64,000 bases of DNA from assembly GCA_017948555.1 (NCBI GenBank), contig JAFMYY010000023.1, forward strand, positions 1 through 64,000, written 5' to 3'. Under the pieces are notes generated by a model that ran no database searches, had not been told where the DNA came from, and saw only the letters and a list, made by a program, of their open reading frames with translations. This DNA comes from Cesiribacteraceae bacterium YIM B00369 (GTDB taxonomy: Bacteria; Bacteroidota; Bacteroidia; Cytophagales; Cyclobacteriaceae). Below, one piece after another: positions 35,193 to 43,676 of this stretch; position 1 is the stretch's first letter, and each line of letters opens with the position of its first letter. The translations under genes and the position numbers were made by a program.

Positions 35193-35864
35193 CTAATGTG
35201 TTACCGGCTTCACAGGTACATATACAGCAAATCTAAACTTTAGCACATTGTCATTGCCTTTATCGTTGCCCCACTGGCCAATGTTGTCGAGGTAGTCGGT
35301 AAGGGGGGTCATGTAGCCGGCCTGCAAGCCGAGGGCCCAGTGGTTTGGCAGGAAGTAAATAAGTCCCAGGTTAGTGGGCATCATTACAGATGTGTTGCTG
35401 AAAGTTTCGTTAGGAGCGCGGGTTTCAAAGCGGTCAAGAAGATTCCTGTCAAGGTCGTCCTGCGGATTGAAGCGGAGGATGCCAAAGCCCTGGCTCAGAT
35501 ATAAAATATATTTTTCCTTCTTGAGGAGATTCCAGTGCAGATCGTACTGAAGCGTAAAGAGGGAGCTGCTGAAGAAACGATTAGGGCTTGCCTGCTCATT
35601 TGCTTCGAAAACATACAAGCTGTTTTGTCCTGTTACCTTTCCATAGCTTATGCCAAAGCTTCCGTTAAAGCGTTCTTTGCGGTTGAACTGAAGCCCCAGC
35701 GCCAGCGATCCTGTATACTTGGCGTTAGGAGTACTTAAATCTCCGGAATACTTATTTATGCTGAATCCTCCATAAATCATTGAAAGAGGCTGTTGAGCCT
35801 TACTTTTATTATGAAGGAGCAAAAGAAGCAGAAGGAGACAGGGAGTGTAAAATATTTTTTTCAT
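35193..35864 (-). CDS. Outer-membrane beta-barrel protein, unknown function
   Basis: A 223-residue protein with a signal peptide (MKKIFYTPCLLLLLLLLHNK, cut near KAQQ) followed by alternating-residue beta-strands rich in aromatic girdle residues: YTGSLALGLQFNRKERF, FNGSFGISYGKV and HWALGLQAGYMTPLTDYLDN. The C-terminus LKFRFAVYVPVKP is strand-like. The pattern suggests a small 8- to 10-strand barrel. No family is recognised with certainty. A terminator for the upstream accC gene lies directly before its start, so it has either read-through or its own promoter within that short space. Confidence 0.75.
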   Translation of the reverse strand: MKKIFYTPCLLLLLLLLHNKSKAQQPLSMIYGGFSINKYSGDLSTPNAKYTGSLALGLQFNRKERFNGSFGISYGKVTGQNSLYVFEANEQASPNRFFSSSLFTLQYDLHWNLLKKEKYILYLSQGFGILRFNPQDDLDRNLLDRFETRAPNETFSNTSVMMPTNLGLIYFLPNHWALGLQAGYMTPLTDYLDNIGQWGNDKGNDNVLKFRFAVYVPVKPVTH

Positions 35865-35894
35865 AAAAAAAGCCCGGAGTAATTACCCGGGCTT
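35865..35894 (-). terminator. Terminator of the efp-accB-accC operon
   Basis: On the minus strand AAGCCCGG and CCGGGCTT (35887-35894 and 35870-35877) form an 8-bp stem followed by seven T. It lies 25 bp after the accC stop and touches the start codon of the beta-barrel gene. Confidence 0.8.
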
Positions 35895-35918
35895 AAATTA
35901 ATACCATTCTGGTGATTA

Positions 35919-37262
35919 TTATAGACCTGTAAGGTCAAAAGAATCGAGAAAATTCGTTGTAAACTTACCTGATTTAAAGTTAGGATCATCCATTAAACGG
36001 ATATGGAAAGGGATGGTGGTTTTAATCCCTTCAATTACAAATTCCTGCAGTGCCCGTTTCATACGCGTAATACATTCCTCTCTGCTCTGGCCACTAACGA
36101 TCAGTTTTGCAATCATACTGTCGTAGTTAGGAGGAATGGTATAGCCGGCATAAACATGGCTGTCAATACGTACTCCGTGGCCACCGGGAATGTGCAGATT
36201 GGTAATAGTGCCGGGGTTAGGGCGGAAGCCTTTACCCGGATCTTCTGCATTTATGCGGCACTCCATAGAGAACATTTTCGGGAAGTAATTGCGGCCACTG
36301 ATTTTCTCACCTGCAGCTACTTTAATCTGTTCCTTTATCAGGTCAAAATCGGTTACTTCTTCTGTAATCGGGTGCTCTACCTGTATACGGGTGTTCATTT
36401 CCATAAAGTAGAAATTCCCGTGCTTATCTACCAGAAATTCAATGGTACCGGCACCTTCGTAGTTAATTGCCTGAGCTCCTTTAATGGCCGCAGCACCCAT
36501 TCTTTCGCGCAGGTCCTGGTCCAGTACAGGTGAAGGAGTTTCCTCCACCAGTTTCTGGTGGCGGCGCTGAATAGAGCAGTCGCGTTCAGAAAGGTGGCAG
36601 GCGCGGCCTGTGTGGTCACCTACTATCTGAATTTCCACGTGGCGGGGCTCTTCTACAAATTTTTCAAGGTAAAGACCATTGTTCCCGAAAGAAGCACTTG
36701 CTTCCTGGCGGGCATCGTTCCATGCCTTTTCAAAATCCTTCTCGTCTTTTACAATACGCATCCCCTTACCGCCACCACCAGCTGTGGCTTTTAGTATAAC
36801 GGGATACCCCATTTCTTTTGCAATGGCTTTTCCTTCCACAATAGAGGCAAGGAGGCCTTCGGAGCCCGGTATGGTGGGAACGCCGGCAGCTTTCATGGTG
36901 GCCTTGGCAGTTGCTTTGTCGCCCATTTTGTCGATCATGTCTGCACTGGCACCAATAAACTTAATATTGTTTTCCTCACAAATTTTACTGAAACCTGCAT
37001 TTTCCGACAGGAATCCGTAGCCGGGATGAATAGCATCGGCATTAGTGATTTCTGCCGCGGCAATTATATTTGGTATGTTAAGATAAGAAAGGGAGCTTTG
37101 AGGAGGACCAATGCACACAGCTTCATCAGCAAACCGTACATGCAGGCTTTCCTTGTCAGCAGTGGAATACACTGCTACTGTTTTGATACCCATTTCTCTG
37201 CAGGTACGGATAATGCGCAGGGCAATTTCGCCCCGGTTGGCTATAAGTATTTTTTTAAACAC
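35919..37262 (-). CDS. accC: Acetyl-CoA carboxylase biotin carboxylase subunit
   Basis: A 447-residue ATP-grasp enzyme that carboxylates the biotin on AccB using ATP and bicarbonate, the first step to malonyl-CoA. Starts [20 protein letters not shown]. Motifs: ATP loop [14 protein letters not shown], active-site [16 protein letters not shown], catalytic [14 protein letters not shown]. Length matches E. coli AccC (449). It is the last gene of the minus-strand group fabH / efp-accB-accC. A 172-bp gap with a perfect hairpin separates it from accB. The carboxyltransferase genes accA and accD are not in the window. Confidence 0.97.
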   Translation of the reverse strand: MFKKILIANRGEIALRIIRTCREMGIKTVAVYSTADKESLHVRFADEAVCIGPPQSSLSYLNIPNIIAAAEITNADAIHPGYGFLSENAGFSKICEENNIKFIGASADMIDKMGDKATAKATMKAAGVPTIPGSEGLLASIVEGKAIAKEMGYPVILKATAGGGGKGMRIVKDEKDFEKAWNDARQEASASFGNNGLYLEKFVEEPRHVEIQIVGDHTGRACHLSERDCSIQRRHQKLVEETPSPVLDQDLRERMGAAAIKGAQAINYEGAGTIEFLVDKHGNFYFMEMNTRIQVEHPITEEVTDFDLIKEQIKVAAGEKISGRNYFPKMFSMECRINAEDPGKGFRPNPGTITNLHIPGGHGVRIDSHVYAGYTIPPNYDSMIAKLIVSGQSREECITRMKRALQEFVIEGIKTTIPFHIRLMDDPNFKSGKFTTNFLDSFDLTGL

Positions 37263-37328
37263 AGCTTAGGTAGTTAAGTCAATCTGTTTGTAAGAAACAA
37301 GTTATTCGTTAGCAGTTGTTCGTTGTTT

Positions 37329-37382
37329 CCGCTGTTATTGCCTGCTTTTTGAAAAAGAACAAAAAGCAGGCAATAACAGCGG
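37329..37382. repeat. Perfect 23-bp inverted repeat between accB and accC
   Basis: 37329-37351 is exactly complementary to 37360-37382 around an 8-nt A-rich loop. The arm starts CCGCTGTTATTGCC and ends TTTTTG. In minus-strand RNA it forms a very stable hairpin inside the accB-accC transcript. It lacks a following T-tract on the minus strand, so it may be a processing or partial-termination element, or a small palindromic repeat insertion. Confidence 0.85.
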
Positions 37383-37434
37383 CAGTTATAAACTTAAAAC
37401 TGCAGCGGCATACCGCTGACAACCAGTATTTATC

Positions 37435-37911
37435 TTATGCAGGATCTACCAGGAACAAAGGCTGGTCGTACTCCACCGGCGAAGCATTGTCCACAAGAAT
37501 TTTTACGATAGTACCAGAAACCTCCGATTCAATTTCATTGAAAAGCTTCATAGCTTCTACAATACAAACTGTCTGTCCCGGTTTTACAGCATCACCTGGT
37601 TTTACAAAGTCTTCTGACTCCGGGTTTGGAGAGCGGTAAAAAGTACCGATCATAGGCGATTTTATTTCGATATACCTGCTGGCCTCTTCTTTTTGAGGGG
37701 CAGCTGGTTTTTGGGGCTGAGCGGCAGGGGTAGCCTGAGCAGGAGCTGGTGCCTGCTGGCTTGCTGCACGGGGAGCGGCTTCCTGAGCCACTTGCTGCAC
37801 GGCCGAATGCTTTTTAACGGCAATTTTAAAATCGCTGGTTTCGATGTTAACTTCGTCCAGTCCTGATTTTGAAATAAAATCTATCAGCTCTTGAATTTCC
37901 TGAGGTTTCAT
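37435..37911 (-). CDS. accB: Biotin carboxyl carrier protein of acetyl-CoA carboxylase
   Basis: A 158-residue protein. The N-terminal helical segment (1-38) and an Ala/Pro/Gln linker (about 40-75, AAPRAASQQAPAPAQATPAA) lead to the biotinyl domain (78-158). Biotin is attached to Lys122 in VEAMKLFNEIE, and the protein carries the PMIGTFYRSPNPES 'thumb' region typical of bacterial AccB. It shuttles CO2 between AccC and the carboxyltransferase. It begins 2 bp after the efp stop codon, so the two genes are co-translated. The biotin synthesis genes at 54519-59479 supply its cofactor. Confidence 0.97.
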   Translation of the reverse strand: MKPQEIQELIDFISKSGLDEVNIETSDFKIAVKKHSAVQQVAQEAAPRAASQQAPAPAQATPAAQPQKPAAPQKEEASRYIEIKSPMIGTFYRSPNPESEDFVKPGDAVKPGQTVCIVEAMKLFNEIESEVSGTIVKILVDNASPVEYDQPLFLVDPA

Positions 37912-37913
37912 AG

Positions 37914-38480
37914 TTAGTTTTTTACTCTTTCCGAATATGAATTTGTTCTGGTATCAACCCGGATCAGTTCGTCCTGGTCTATAAAAAGTGGAACCTGTAT
38001 AACGGCTCCTGTTTCCAGTGTTGCAGGTTTGGAAGCATTGGTGGCAGTATCGCCTTTCAGGCCCGGTTCAGTATAAGTTACAAGCAGGTCTACAAAAGGA
38101 GGTAACTCACAGCTTAAAGGAGTTTCTGTCTCGGCATGGTAAAAAACATCCACTATCTGGCCCTCTTTCATCAGCTGAGGGGCATTGATTAGCTTTTCTT
38201 CAAGCTGAGTCTGCTCAAAAGTTTCGCTGTCCATGAAGTGGTAACCAAGATCATCCCTGTACAGGTACTGATGTGGCCGCTTTTCAATACGGGCAGTAGT
38301 TACTCTTGTGCCGGAGGAAAATGTATTATCAATTACCTTTCCTGTCCTGACACTTTTAAGCTTTGTACGCACGAAGGCCGGTCCTTTGCCCGGTTTCACA
38401 TGCTGGAACTCTGTGATAGTATACAGGTCGTTGTTGAACTCTATCGTAAGTCCGTTTCTGAAATCTGCAGTTGATGCCAT
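37914..38480 (-). CDS. efp: Elongation factor P
   Basis: A 188-residue, three-domain translation factor that relieves ribosome stalling at polyproline stretches. The N-terminal KOW-like domain has the loop [12 protein letters not shown] with Lys32 at the position modified in E. coli (Lys34). The C-terminus [13 protein letters not shown] is the standard EF-P ending. No epmA-like modification gene is in the window. It is first of efp-accB-accC, with a good promoter candidate just upstream. Confidence 0.97.
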   Translation of the reverse strand: MASTADFRNGLTIEFNNDLYTITEFQHVKPGKGPAFVRTKLKSVRTGKVIDNTFSSGTRVTTARIEKRPHQYLYRDDLGYHFMDSETFEQTQLEEKLINAPQLMKEGQIVDVFYHAETETPLSCELPPFVDLLVTYTEPGLKGDTATNASKPATLETGAVIQVPLFIDQDELIRVDTRTNSYSERVKN

Positions 38481-38491
38481 TTATTTTTGTG

Positions 38492-38521
38492 CAAATTTGG
38501 TTATCCCGCAACCCGGGACAA
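38492..38521 (-). promoter_or_regulatory. Promoter candidate for efp-accB-accC
   Basis: On the minus strand a TTG (38521-38519) is followed by exactly 19 bp and then CAAATTTG (38499-38492), one mismatch from TAnnTTTG. This is the Bacteroidota -33/-7 layout, and the efp ATG is 12 bp beyond the -7. The spacer has CCCGGGTTGCGGG, a small inverted repeat. Confidence 0.55.
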
Positions 38522-38654
38522 GTTGTGCTATATAATGTATTAAAAGCTGTTTTTTAGTTGATTATTAAAAAATGCTTCAGCTTTTACAGATTAAACTATT
38601 ATTAAATTAAAGGTTCAATTTAGTAATCAATCCTTAAAAATAAAAATATGTTCA

Positions 38655-39653
38655 TTATTCGGGATCATAGGCCCATTTCAGCCATACCGAACCCCAGGTA
38701 AAACCTCCTCCGAAAGCAGCGAGAATAAGGTTGTCGCCTTTTTTTAATTGCTTTTCGTAATCCCAAAGGCAAAGAGGTATAGTGCCGCTGGTGGTATTTC
38801 CGTATTTATGGATGTTCAGCATTACCTTATCGGCACCTACGCCCATACGGTTGGCAGTGGCGTCTATAATTCTCTTGTTTGCCTGGTGAGGAACGAGCCA
38901 TGATATGTCCTCTGCCCGGAGGTTGTTCTTTTCCATTATTTCTGCCGATACATTAGCCATGTTGGTAACCGCAAATTTAAATACGGCAGAACCTTCCTGG
39001 TAAACATAGTGCTCTTTTGCGGCAACGGTTTCGACAGATGCCGGCTTTCTGCTGCCACCGGCTTTCATGTGGAGGTGCTGGGCTCCGGAACCATCTGTTT
39101 TAAGAATATGGTCCATTATCCCCAGGTTTTCGCTGGCAGGTTCAAGCATTACTGCACCGGCACCATCGCCAAAAATAATACAGGTGGTGCGGTCCTGGTA
39201 ATCGACGATAGAAGACATTTTGTCGGCTCCCACAATTACCACTTTTTTGTACCTGCCGGATTCAATAAACTGAGAGCCTGTGCTGAGTGCATATAAGAAG
39301 CCTGAGCAGGCAGCCATAAGGTCGTAACTGAAAGCATTTACAGCTCCTATTTCGCTGCAAATAAGGTTGGCCGTGGCCGGGAACATCATGTCAGGGGTTA
39401 CGGTGGCGCAAATGAGGAGGTCAATTTCCTCCGGACGGGTATTGGTTTTTTCGAGCAGGCCCTGAACAGCTTTAACGCCCATTACTGAAGTACCCTGGTT
39501 TTCGCCTTTCAGAATGTGCCTTTCCTTTATGCCTGTCCGGGAGGTAATCCAATCGTCGGAAGTATCGACCATTGTTTCCAGTTCTTTATTTGTAAGGATG
39601 TAATCCGGGACATAACCTTGCACACCTGTAATTGCTGCTCTGATTTTATTCAT
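38655..39653 (-). CDS. fabH: Beta-ketoacyl-ACP synthase III
   Basis: A 332-residue initiating condensing enzyme that joins an acyl-CoA primer to malonyl-ACP. The catalytic Cys116 lies in [11 protein letters not shown], the His in [11 protein letters not shown] and the Asn in [11 protein letters not shown]. These form the FabH triad. The N-terminal [14 protein letters not shown] loop is typical. In this phylum FabH often prefers branched primers, but that is not readable here. Upstream lie rpmF and yceD, separated by a terminator, so fabH probably has its own promoter (TACTTTTG, minus strand, 39746-39739). plsX, its frequent neighbour, is missing. Confidence 0.96.
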   Translation of the reverse strand: MNKIRAAITGVQGYVPDYILTNKELETMVDTSDDWITSRTGIKERHILKGENQGTSVMGVKAVQGLLEKTNTRPEEIDLLICATVTPDMMFPATANLICSEIGAVNAFSYDLMAACSGFLYALSTGSQFIESGRYKKVVIVGADKMSSIVDYQDRTTCIIFGDGAGAVMLEPASENLGIMDHILKTDGSGAQHLHMKAGGSRKPASVETVAAKEHYVYQEGSAVFKFAVTNMANVSAEIMEKNNLRAEDISWLVPHQANKRIIDATANRMGVGADKVMLNIHKYGNTTSGTIPLCLWDYEKQLKKGDNLILAAFGGGFTWGSVWLKWAYDPE

Positions 39654-39738
39654 ATATAAGAGGGTACGGGTAAAGCTTTACGCTACGCGAACTCAGTGCC
39701 CCGCTCCGCATTGACTGCATAAGGCGACACCGGGTTGG

Positions 39739-39746
39739 CAAAAGTA
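39739..39746 (-). promoter_or_regulatory. Candidate -7 element for fabH
   Basis: On the minus strand TACTTTTG matches TAnnTTTG. It lies about 85 bp before the fabH ATG and after the rpmF terminator. A TTTG is present further upstream but not at the ideal 19-bp spacing. Confidence 0.4.
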
Positions 39747-39888
39747 TATTATGCAAAAATGAGTGCTTAAAGCCAAAGATGCAACTCATATATATATAAT
39801 TAAGTGCAATGAGAGTGAAATAAAAGTTGTACACCCTTATATTGTACTTATATGACCTGCATTGAAGAAAAATATCAGTTTCTTTCAG

Positions 39889-39923
39889 GAAAAGAAAAAG
39901 CCTTACCTGAATAAGGTAAGGCT
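39889..39923 (-). terminator. Terminator after rpmF
   Basis: On the minus strand AGCCTTACCT (39923-39914) and its exact complement (39908-39899) form a 10-bp stem with a 5-nt loop, followed by TTTTTCTTTTCC. It ends the yceD-rpmF transcript before fabH. Confidence 0.8.
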
Positions 39924-39949
39924 CATTGAGTTAAGTATATAAAATACTG

Positions 39950-40141
39950 TTAAGCTAATACTTCTTTTTCCAAAACTACCTGACCTTTGTAATAGAGTTT
40001 ACCTTCGTGCCAGTAAGCTCTGTGCCACAGATGAGGTTCGCCTGTGGTGGGGCAAATTGCAACTTGTTTAGGAGTTGCTTTGTAATGAGTTCTTCTCTTA
40101 TCTCTTCTGGATTTGGAGGTTTTACGTTTAGGATGCGCCAT
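39950..40141 (-). CDS. rpmF: 50S ribosomal protein L32
   Basis: A 63-residue basic protein starting [20 protein letters not shown], the standard L32 opening, with [15 protein letters not shown] in the middle. The form has one Cys (ICPTTG) and lacks the full four-Cys zinc ribbon of some L32 proteins (the C-minus type). It is part of the large ribosomal subunit. It follows yceD by 27 bp on the same strand, the usual yceD-rpmF pair, and is closed by a terminator. Confidence 0.96.
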   Translation of the reverse strand: MAHPKRKTSKSRRDKRRTHYKATPKQVAICPTTGEPHLWHRAYWHEGKLYYKGQVVLEKEVLA

Positions 40142-40168
40142 TTTACTAAGCTATTAAATTATGATTTC

Positions 40169-40741
40169 TTAATTATTCTTTAAGTTTTTCAGAACACTCC
40201 AGCGGGGGTCGATTGCATCTTCTTCCTTTGCAGAGTCTTCTGTTTCGTCTTCCTGATCGTTGTCAAGGCTACTGTAAACCAGTTTTCCTTCGCTCAGATC
40301 ATCAAAATCCTCCCCGTCATCTTCTTCAAGATAATCAGGATGAATTTTTTTCATCGGCAAAGATATACCTATAATTTCATAAATGAACTGAGCGACGTTT
40401 ATTTTTTGGGTATTTTGGGTAATAATCAAAAGATCATCATCCAGTTCTTCCTCTTCCTCGCCGTACTTTATAAGTAAACGCTCGTCCAGATCAATCGGGT
40501 AGTCAAACGGTTCCAGACTCCTGTCGCAAATTAATTCCACAGCACCTCGGATGTTAAAATCCATGGTTATCATGGTTTCAGTTTTGTGAAGGTCGACCGT
40601 TACCCGCGCCTGCCCTTTCTCTATCAAACCGTAATCAAACAAGCCGAAAAAAGCATCATTTACCTCCAGATCGTACTGGTGTTCACCATTGTCGAGCCTG
40701 AAGATGTCAATGTCATATAGTCTTTTAACTTTTGTTTCCAC
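40169..40741 (-). CDS. YceD family protein (DUF177)
   Basis: A 190-residue protein of the YceD/DUF177 family, encoded before rpmF in most bacteria and linked to 23S rRNA accumulation. The conserved region is visible as VTVDLHKTETMITMDFNIRGAVELICDRSLEPFDYPID. The C-terminus (about 145-185) is very acidic (YLEEDDGEDFDDLSEGK, DNDQEDETEDSAKEEDA). The ending DPRWSVLKNLKNN is typical. The Cys that usually comes in a CxxC pair occurs once (ICDRS). A TAAATTTG element (minus, 40769-40762) precedes the start. Confidence 0.9.
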   Translation of the reverse strand: METKVKRLYDIDIFRLDNGEHQYDLEVNDAFFGLFDYGLIEKGQARVTVDLHKTETMITMDFNIRGAVELICDRSLEPFDYPIDLDERLLIKYGEEEEELDDDLLIITQNTQKINVAQFIYEIIGISLPMKKIHPDYLEEDDGEDFDDLSEGKLVYSSLDNDQEDETEDSAKEEDAIDPRWSVLKNLKNN

Positions 40742-41023
40742 TTTTTGGAAATTTAAGATCGCAAATTTATTAAATTATTTTCTGTAATAAAAGGATTCTT
40801 GTTTTTTCAGTAAAAACCTTTCATTTATTTTTAATTATTAACAATCCATTTTTATAATAAACAGCTCCATTTGTTCCGTACAGGCTGTTTTTGTGCTGCG
40901 GAAAAAAGAGGGGCGGCTCATGGTTGTTTCACAATATTATAAGAAAATATAAAGTCTTTTGTAATAATCGATCATCCGGTAAAAAAGTTCTCTGCTTCCG
41001 GTGTTTATCAGCTGACGTTTTGA

Positions 41024-41602
41024 TTAAATTTTATCCAGTGGGGTTCTGGAGTTCTTTACCAGATTTTTATATTCTGAGATGGAAACCCCTGTTACCTTTT
41101 TAAATTGTCCTGACAAATAATGTACGCTGCTGTAGTTTAGCTTATCAGCAATCTGGCTCGCATTCATCTGACTGTCCTGCAGGAGCTCCTTCACCCGTTC
41201 CACCTTTGCATGGATATAAAAATTTTCGATAGTTTGTCCGGTCTGGCGGGTAAAATGTTTGGAAAGAGCTGTGTAGTTTTTATGAAGTGCATCTGTCAGG
41301 AATCCGGAAAGGGTCAGGTGGAGACTGCCTTCTTCATTCAGCTTCAGGAATTTAAGTATGTTGATCCGTATATTTTCAGTTAGCTGCTCTTCAGGGTCCT
41401 GCAGCAGCTCAAAGCCTATAGACTGAAGTTCATCCTGAATGGAAGTGGCTGTAAATGTATCCGGTGCATTAATCCTTGCAATACCTAAATCCACCTTAAG
41501 TATTTCCACTCCTTCAGTTGCTTTTTTCTCAAGAATATCCTGCACCGCCATTATACAACGGGGGCAAACCATGTTTTTTATATGCAGGAGCTTTTCAGGC
41601 AT
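41024..41602 (-). CDS. AraC-family regulator with N-terminal heavy-metal-associated domain
   Basis: A 192-residue protein. Residues 1-70 form an HMA-like fold: LLHIKNMVCPRCIMAVQDILEKK has the M-x-C-x-x-C metal loop (CPRC), followed by VEILKVDLGIARI and IQDELQSIGFEL. The C-terminal half (about 95-190) is an AraC-type double helix-turn-helix (MNASQIADKLNYSSVHYLSGQFKKVTGVSISEYK). Coupling a copper/zinc-binding HMA domain to a DNA-binding domain suggests a metal-sensing regulator. The next gene upstream on the same strand encodes a DUF3347 lipoprotein of a family linked to copper efflux. The ATG at 41602 (MPEKLLHIKN) is chosen because family members start there; the longer frame adds 31 residues from a repeat-containing spacer. 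Confidence 0.87.
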   Translation of the reverse strand: MPEKLLHIKNMVCPRCIMAVQDILEKKATEGVEILKVDLGIARINAPDTFTATSIQDELQSIGFELLQDPEEQLTENIRINILKFLKLNEEGSLHLTLSGFLTDALHKNYTALSKHFTRQTGQTIENFYIHAKVERVKELLQDSQMNASQIADKLNYSSVHYLSGQFKKVTGVSISEYKNLVKNSRTPLDKI

Positions 41603-41622
41603 TTTCTTTAAGAATTGAGTTT

Positions 41623-41707
41623 GGGTATTGAGTCCTGAGTACCTGGCGTTTGGTGAGGGATTTGAAAAATATTGCCTCGCAGCTTTTTGTCCCAATACTC
41701 AATACCC
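41623..41707. repeat. Inverted repeat before the HMA-AraC gene
   Basis: GGGTATTGAGT (41623-41633) and ACTCAATACCC (41697-41707) are exact inverted repeats about 60 bp apart, with related GAGTTT/GAGTAC text around them. The arms lie between the DUF3347 gene stop and the regulator start. It may be a small intergenic repeat or a transcript hairpin. Confidence 0.6.
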
Positions 41708-41721
41708 ACTCATCAGAATTA

Positions 41722-42366
41722 TTAATTTATGGTTTCCTCCACCCGGCCGCATTTCAGCATTTTGTCGCCGAAATAAGGATTGCGGATCTCTTCCTGCGCA
41801 CTCAGCCAATAGCCACCGCTGTTGTCGAAAGCCATCGGGCAAAACTGGTAATAAACAGCTTCTTCAGTTGGATTGAATGCTTTAACAAGTGCATAGGTGT
41901 TTCGGGTAATCAATGCAAAATGATCACGCTGTCTGCTTACATCATTGGTTTGGGTAAGGTAGCGGATATCGTTCTGCATGCCATTCACTCTTTGTTTGTA
42001 AAAGCTTTCCTGTTCTTCCGGAAGGTTGCCTGTATTGAAATTCTTTATATTGTTCAGCATCCGGCTGGCAGCTTTGCTGGTTCCTTCCGCACTGCTTTCC
42101 ACTAAAGCGTTTTTAACCTGCAGGTAATCATTCAAAAGATTTTTTACCTGGTTTTGCAGTTCCGGGGCTGAGTTGGCAAAGGCCTCAATGTTTTCATTGC
42201 CCTTTATATTGTCTTCTACTTTTGCTTTACTCAAATCTTCCTGCTCCATGTGCCGGTCAAAAATCTTGCCCGATCCATCGCCTTCGTTTGTGTTATTGCC
42301 ACCACAGGCGGTAATCAGGAACAGACTGCATGCTATGGCTGATCCTTTTAAAAAATTCTTTTTCAT
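41722..42366 (-). CDS. DUF3347-containing lipoprotein, probably copper-related
   Basis: A 214-residue protein starting MKKNFLKGSAIACSLFLITA with the lipobox ITACGG, so lipid-anchored. The mature part contains the DUF3347 region (NQVKNLLNDYLQVKNALV, with later helices). It ends in YQFCPMAFDNSGGYWLS, EEIRNPYFGDKMLKCG, the C-P-M-A...G-x-x-W-L...N-P-Y-x-G-x-x-M-x-x-C-G motif seen in CusB-like copper proteins. Cys and Met in this motif are likely metal ligands. It lies upstream of the HMA-AraC regulator on the same strand, so the two may form one metal-response unit. The ATG at 42366 is preferred over 42390. Confidence 0.85.
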   Translation of the reverse strand: MKKNFLKGSAIACSLFLITACGGNNTNEGDGSGKIFDRHMEQEDLSKAKVEDNIKGNENIEAFANSAPELQNQVKNLLNDYLQVKNALVESSAEGTSKAASRMLNNIKNFNTGNLPEEQESFYKQRVNGMQNDIRYLTQTNDVSRQRDHFALITRNTYALVKAFNPTEEAVYYQFCPMAFDNSGGYWLSAQEEIRNPYFGDKMLKCGRVEETIN

Positions 42367-42665
42367 AATATTTCTTATATCAGTATTCATAATATATTAA
42401 ATAAATGATGATGCTTATATCATTTATATGAGCAGGTCTGCATGGTAAAACAGTTAATTTTTCCTCCACAGTTTAATACTGTGGGAGTGGCAGGCTGCCT
42501 GCTTCTTTTTACCTAAACACTATTTTAAGGAAATAAGTTAAAAACTGCTCTTCCCTGTTTGAAATTTTATCTGAGGCCAGCTCCTGATGAGGGGCGGCCT
42601 TTTCCTGTTTGACTAAAACGGTTAAAGCTCTGGCAATAGTCTTGAAACTATTCAAAACAGCTCTT
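42367..42665. other. Region between pdxA and the DUF3347 gene, with several hairpins
   Basis: About 299 bp. It contains CCACAGT/ACTGTGG (about 42466-42484), a GCAGGC/GCCTGC palindrome (about 42491-42503) and a bulged AGGCC...GGCCT hairpin (about 42575-42603). One of these may be the pdxA terminator on the minus strand, but none has a convincing T-tract in that direction. TTATATCATTTATATG-type repeats near 42410 adjoin the DUF3347 start. Confidence 0.4.
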
Positions 42666-43676
42666 TTAATCCTTTCTTTTTCTTATAATATCGCAGGCCA
42701 GGTAAATAGCCTCCCTTATAGATTGTTCGCTGGCAAGGTTTTTTCCTGTAATGTCATAAGCCGTGCCATGGTCCGGAGAGGTTCTTACAATGGACAGACC
42801 GGCGGTATAATTTACCCCGCTTTCAAATGCCAGTGTTTTGAACGGGATAAGGCCCTGGTCGTGGTACATCGCCAGGATGCCATCAAACTTTTTGTACTGG
42901 TCATTTCCAAAGAACCCGTCGGCAGGGAAGGGGCCGTAAATCAGTTTTCCTTTTTCTTTCAGGTCGTTAATTACCGGAATAATAATTTCCTGTTCCTCAC
43001 TCCCCAGTAATCCTCCTTCTCCGGCATGGGGGTTAAGGCCCAGTACTGCAATTTTAGGTTTGCTGATACCAAAATCTTTCGAGAGGCTTTTGTCAAGGAT
43101 CATTAATTTGCTGCGGACCTTTTCTTTAGTTAGTTGTGTGCTGATGTCTTTTACAGGAATGTGTCCTGTAACCACTCCAACCCTGAGTCCTTCTGAGCAA
43201 AGCAGCATCAGGCTGTCTCTTGCGCCAAAAGTTTCAGTAAAATACTCTGTATGGCCCGGAAAGCGAAACTCCTCCGTCTGGATATTATTTTTATTGATAG
43301 GGGCCGTTACAATCCCGTCAATAATACCCTTCTGTAAGTGTTCTGTGGCTTTTTGCAGGGCAAGCAGGGCAGCTCGGCCACCTTCAGGGGTTTCCTGCCC
43401 CATGGTAATCTCAATCATTTCCTGCCAGCAGTTAAAAACATTTACTTTGCCGGGGCTTGCCTGTGCACCTTCCTGCAGCTGGAAATAATTAAAATCATTA
43501 ATGCGCATCGCCTTCCTGTAATAGGAGAGAACTTTGGCTGAGCCATAAATAACAGGCGTTATCATGTCCAGTATGCGGTCATCGGCCAGTGCTTTAATTA
43601 CCACCTCAGGGCCTATGCCATTAATGTCGCCTAAACTAATGCCTACAACAGGTTTTATTAACTTATCGTCGTTCAT
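42666..43676 (-). CDS. pdxA: 4-hydroxythreonine-4-phosphate dehydrogenase
   Basis: A 336-residue NAD-dependent enzyme of the DXP-dependent pyridoxal phosphate pathway. It oxidises 4-phosphohydroxythreonine, which then decarboxylates. Motifs: PVVGISLGDINGIGPEV at the N-terminus, TAPINK, PGHTEYF, LNPHAGEGGLLG, and HDQGLIPFKTLAFE with metal-binding His. It starts directly after the pepA stop codon (43677), so the two form an operon. No pdxJ is present here. PLP is used by bioF and bioA in this window. Confidence 0.96.
   Translation of the reverse strand: MNDDKLIKPVVGISLGDINGIGPEVVIKALADDRILDMITPVIYGSAKVLSYYRKAMRINDFNYFQLQEGAQASPGKVNVFNCWQEMIEITMGQETPEGGRAALLALQKATEHLQKGIIDGIVTAPINKNNIQTEEFRFPGHTEYFTETFGARDSLMLLCSEGLRVGVVTGHIPVKDISTQLTKEKVRSKLMILDKSLSKDFGISKPKIAVLGLNPHAGEGGLLGSEEQEIIIPVINDLKEKGKLIYGPFPADGFFGNDQYKKFDGILAMYHDQGLIPFKTLAFESGVNYTAGLSIVRTSPDHGTAYDITGKNLASEQSIREAIYLACDIIRKRKD

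Noticed and set aside
39646-39834. 62-codon minus-strand frame between rpmF and fabH
   Set aside because: It overlaps the fabH start and contains the likely fabH promoter; the translation is not protein-like and gives no trace of plsX.
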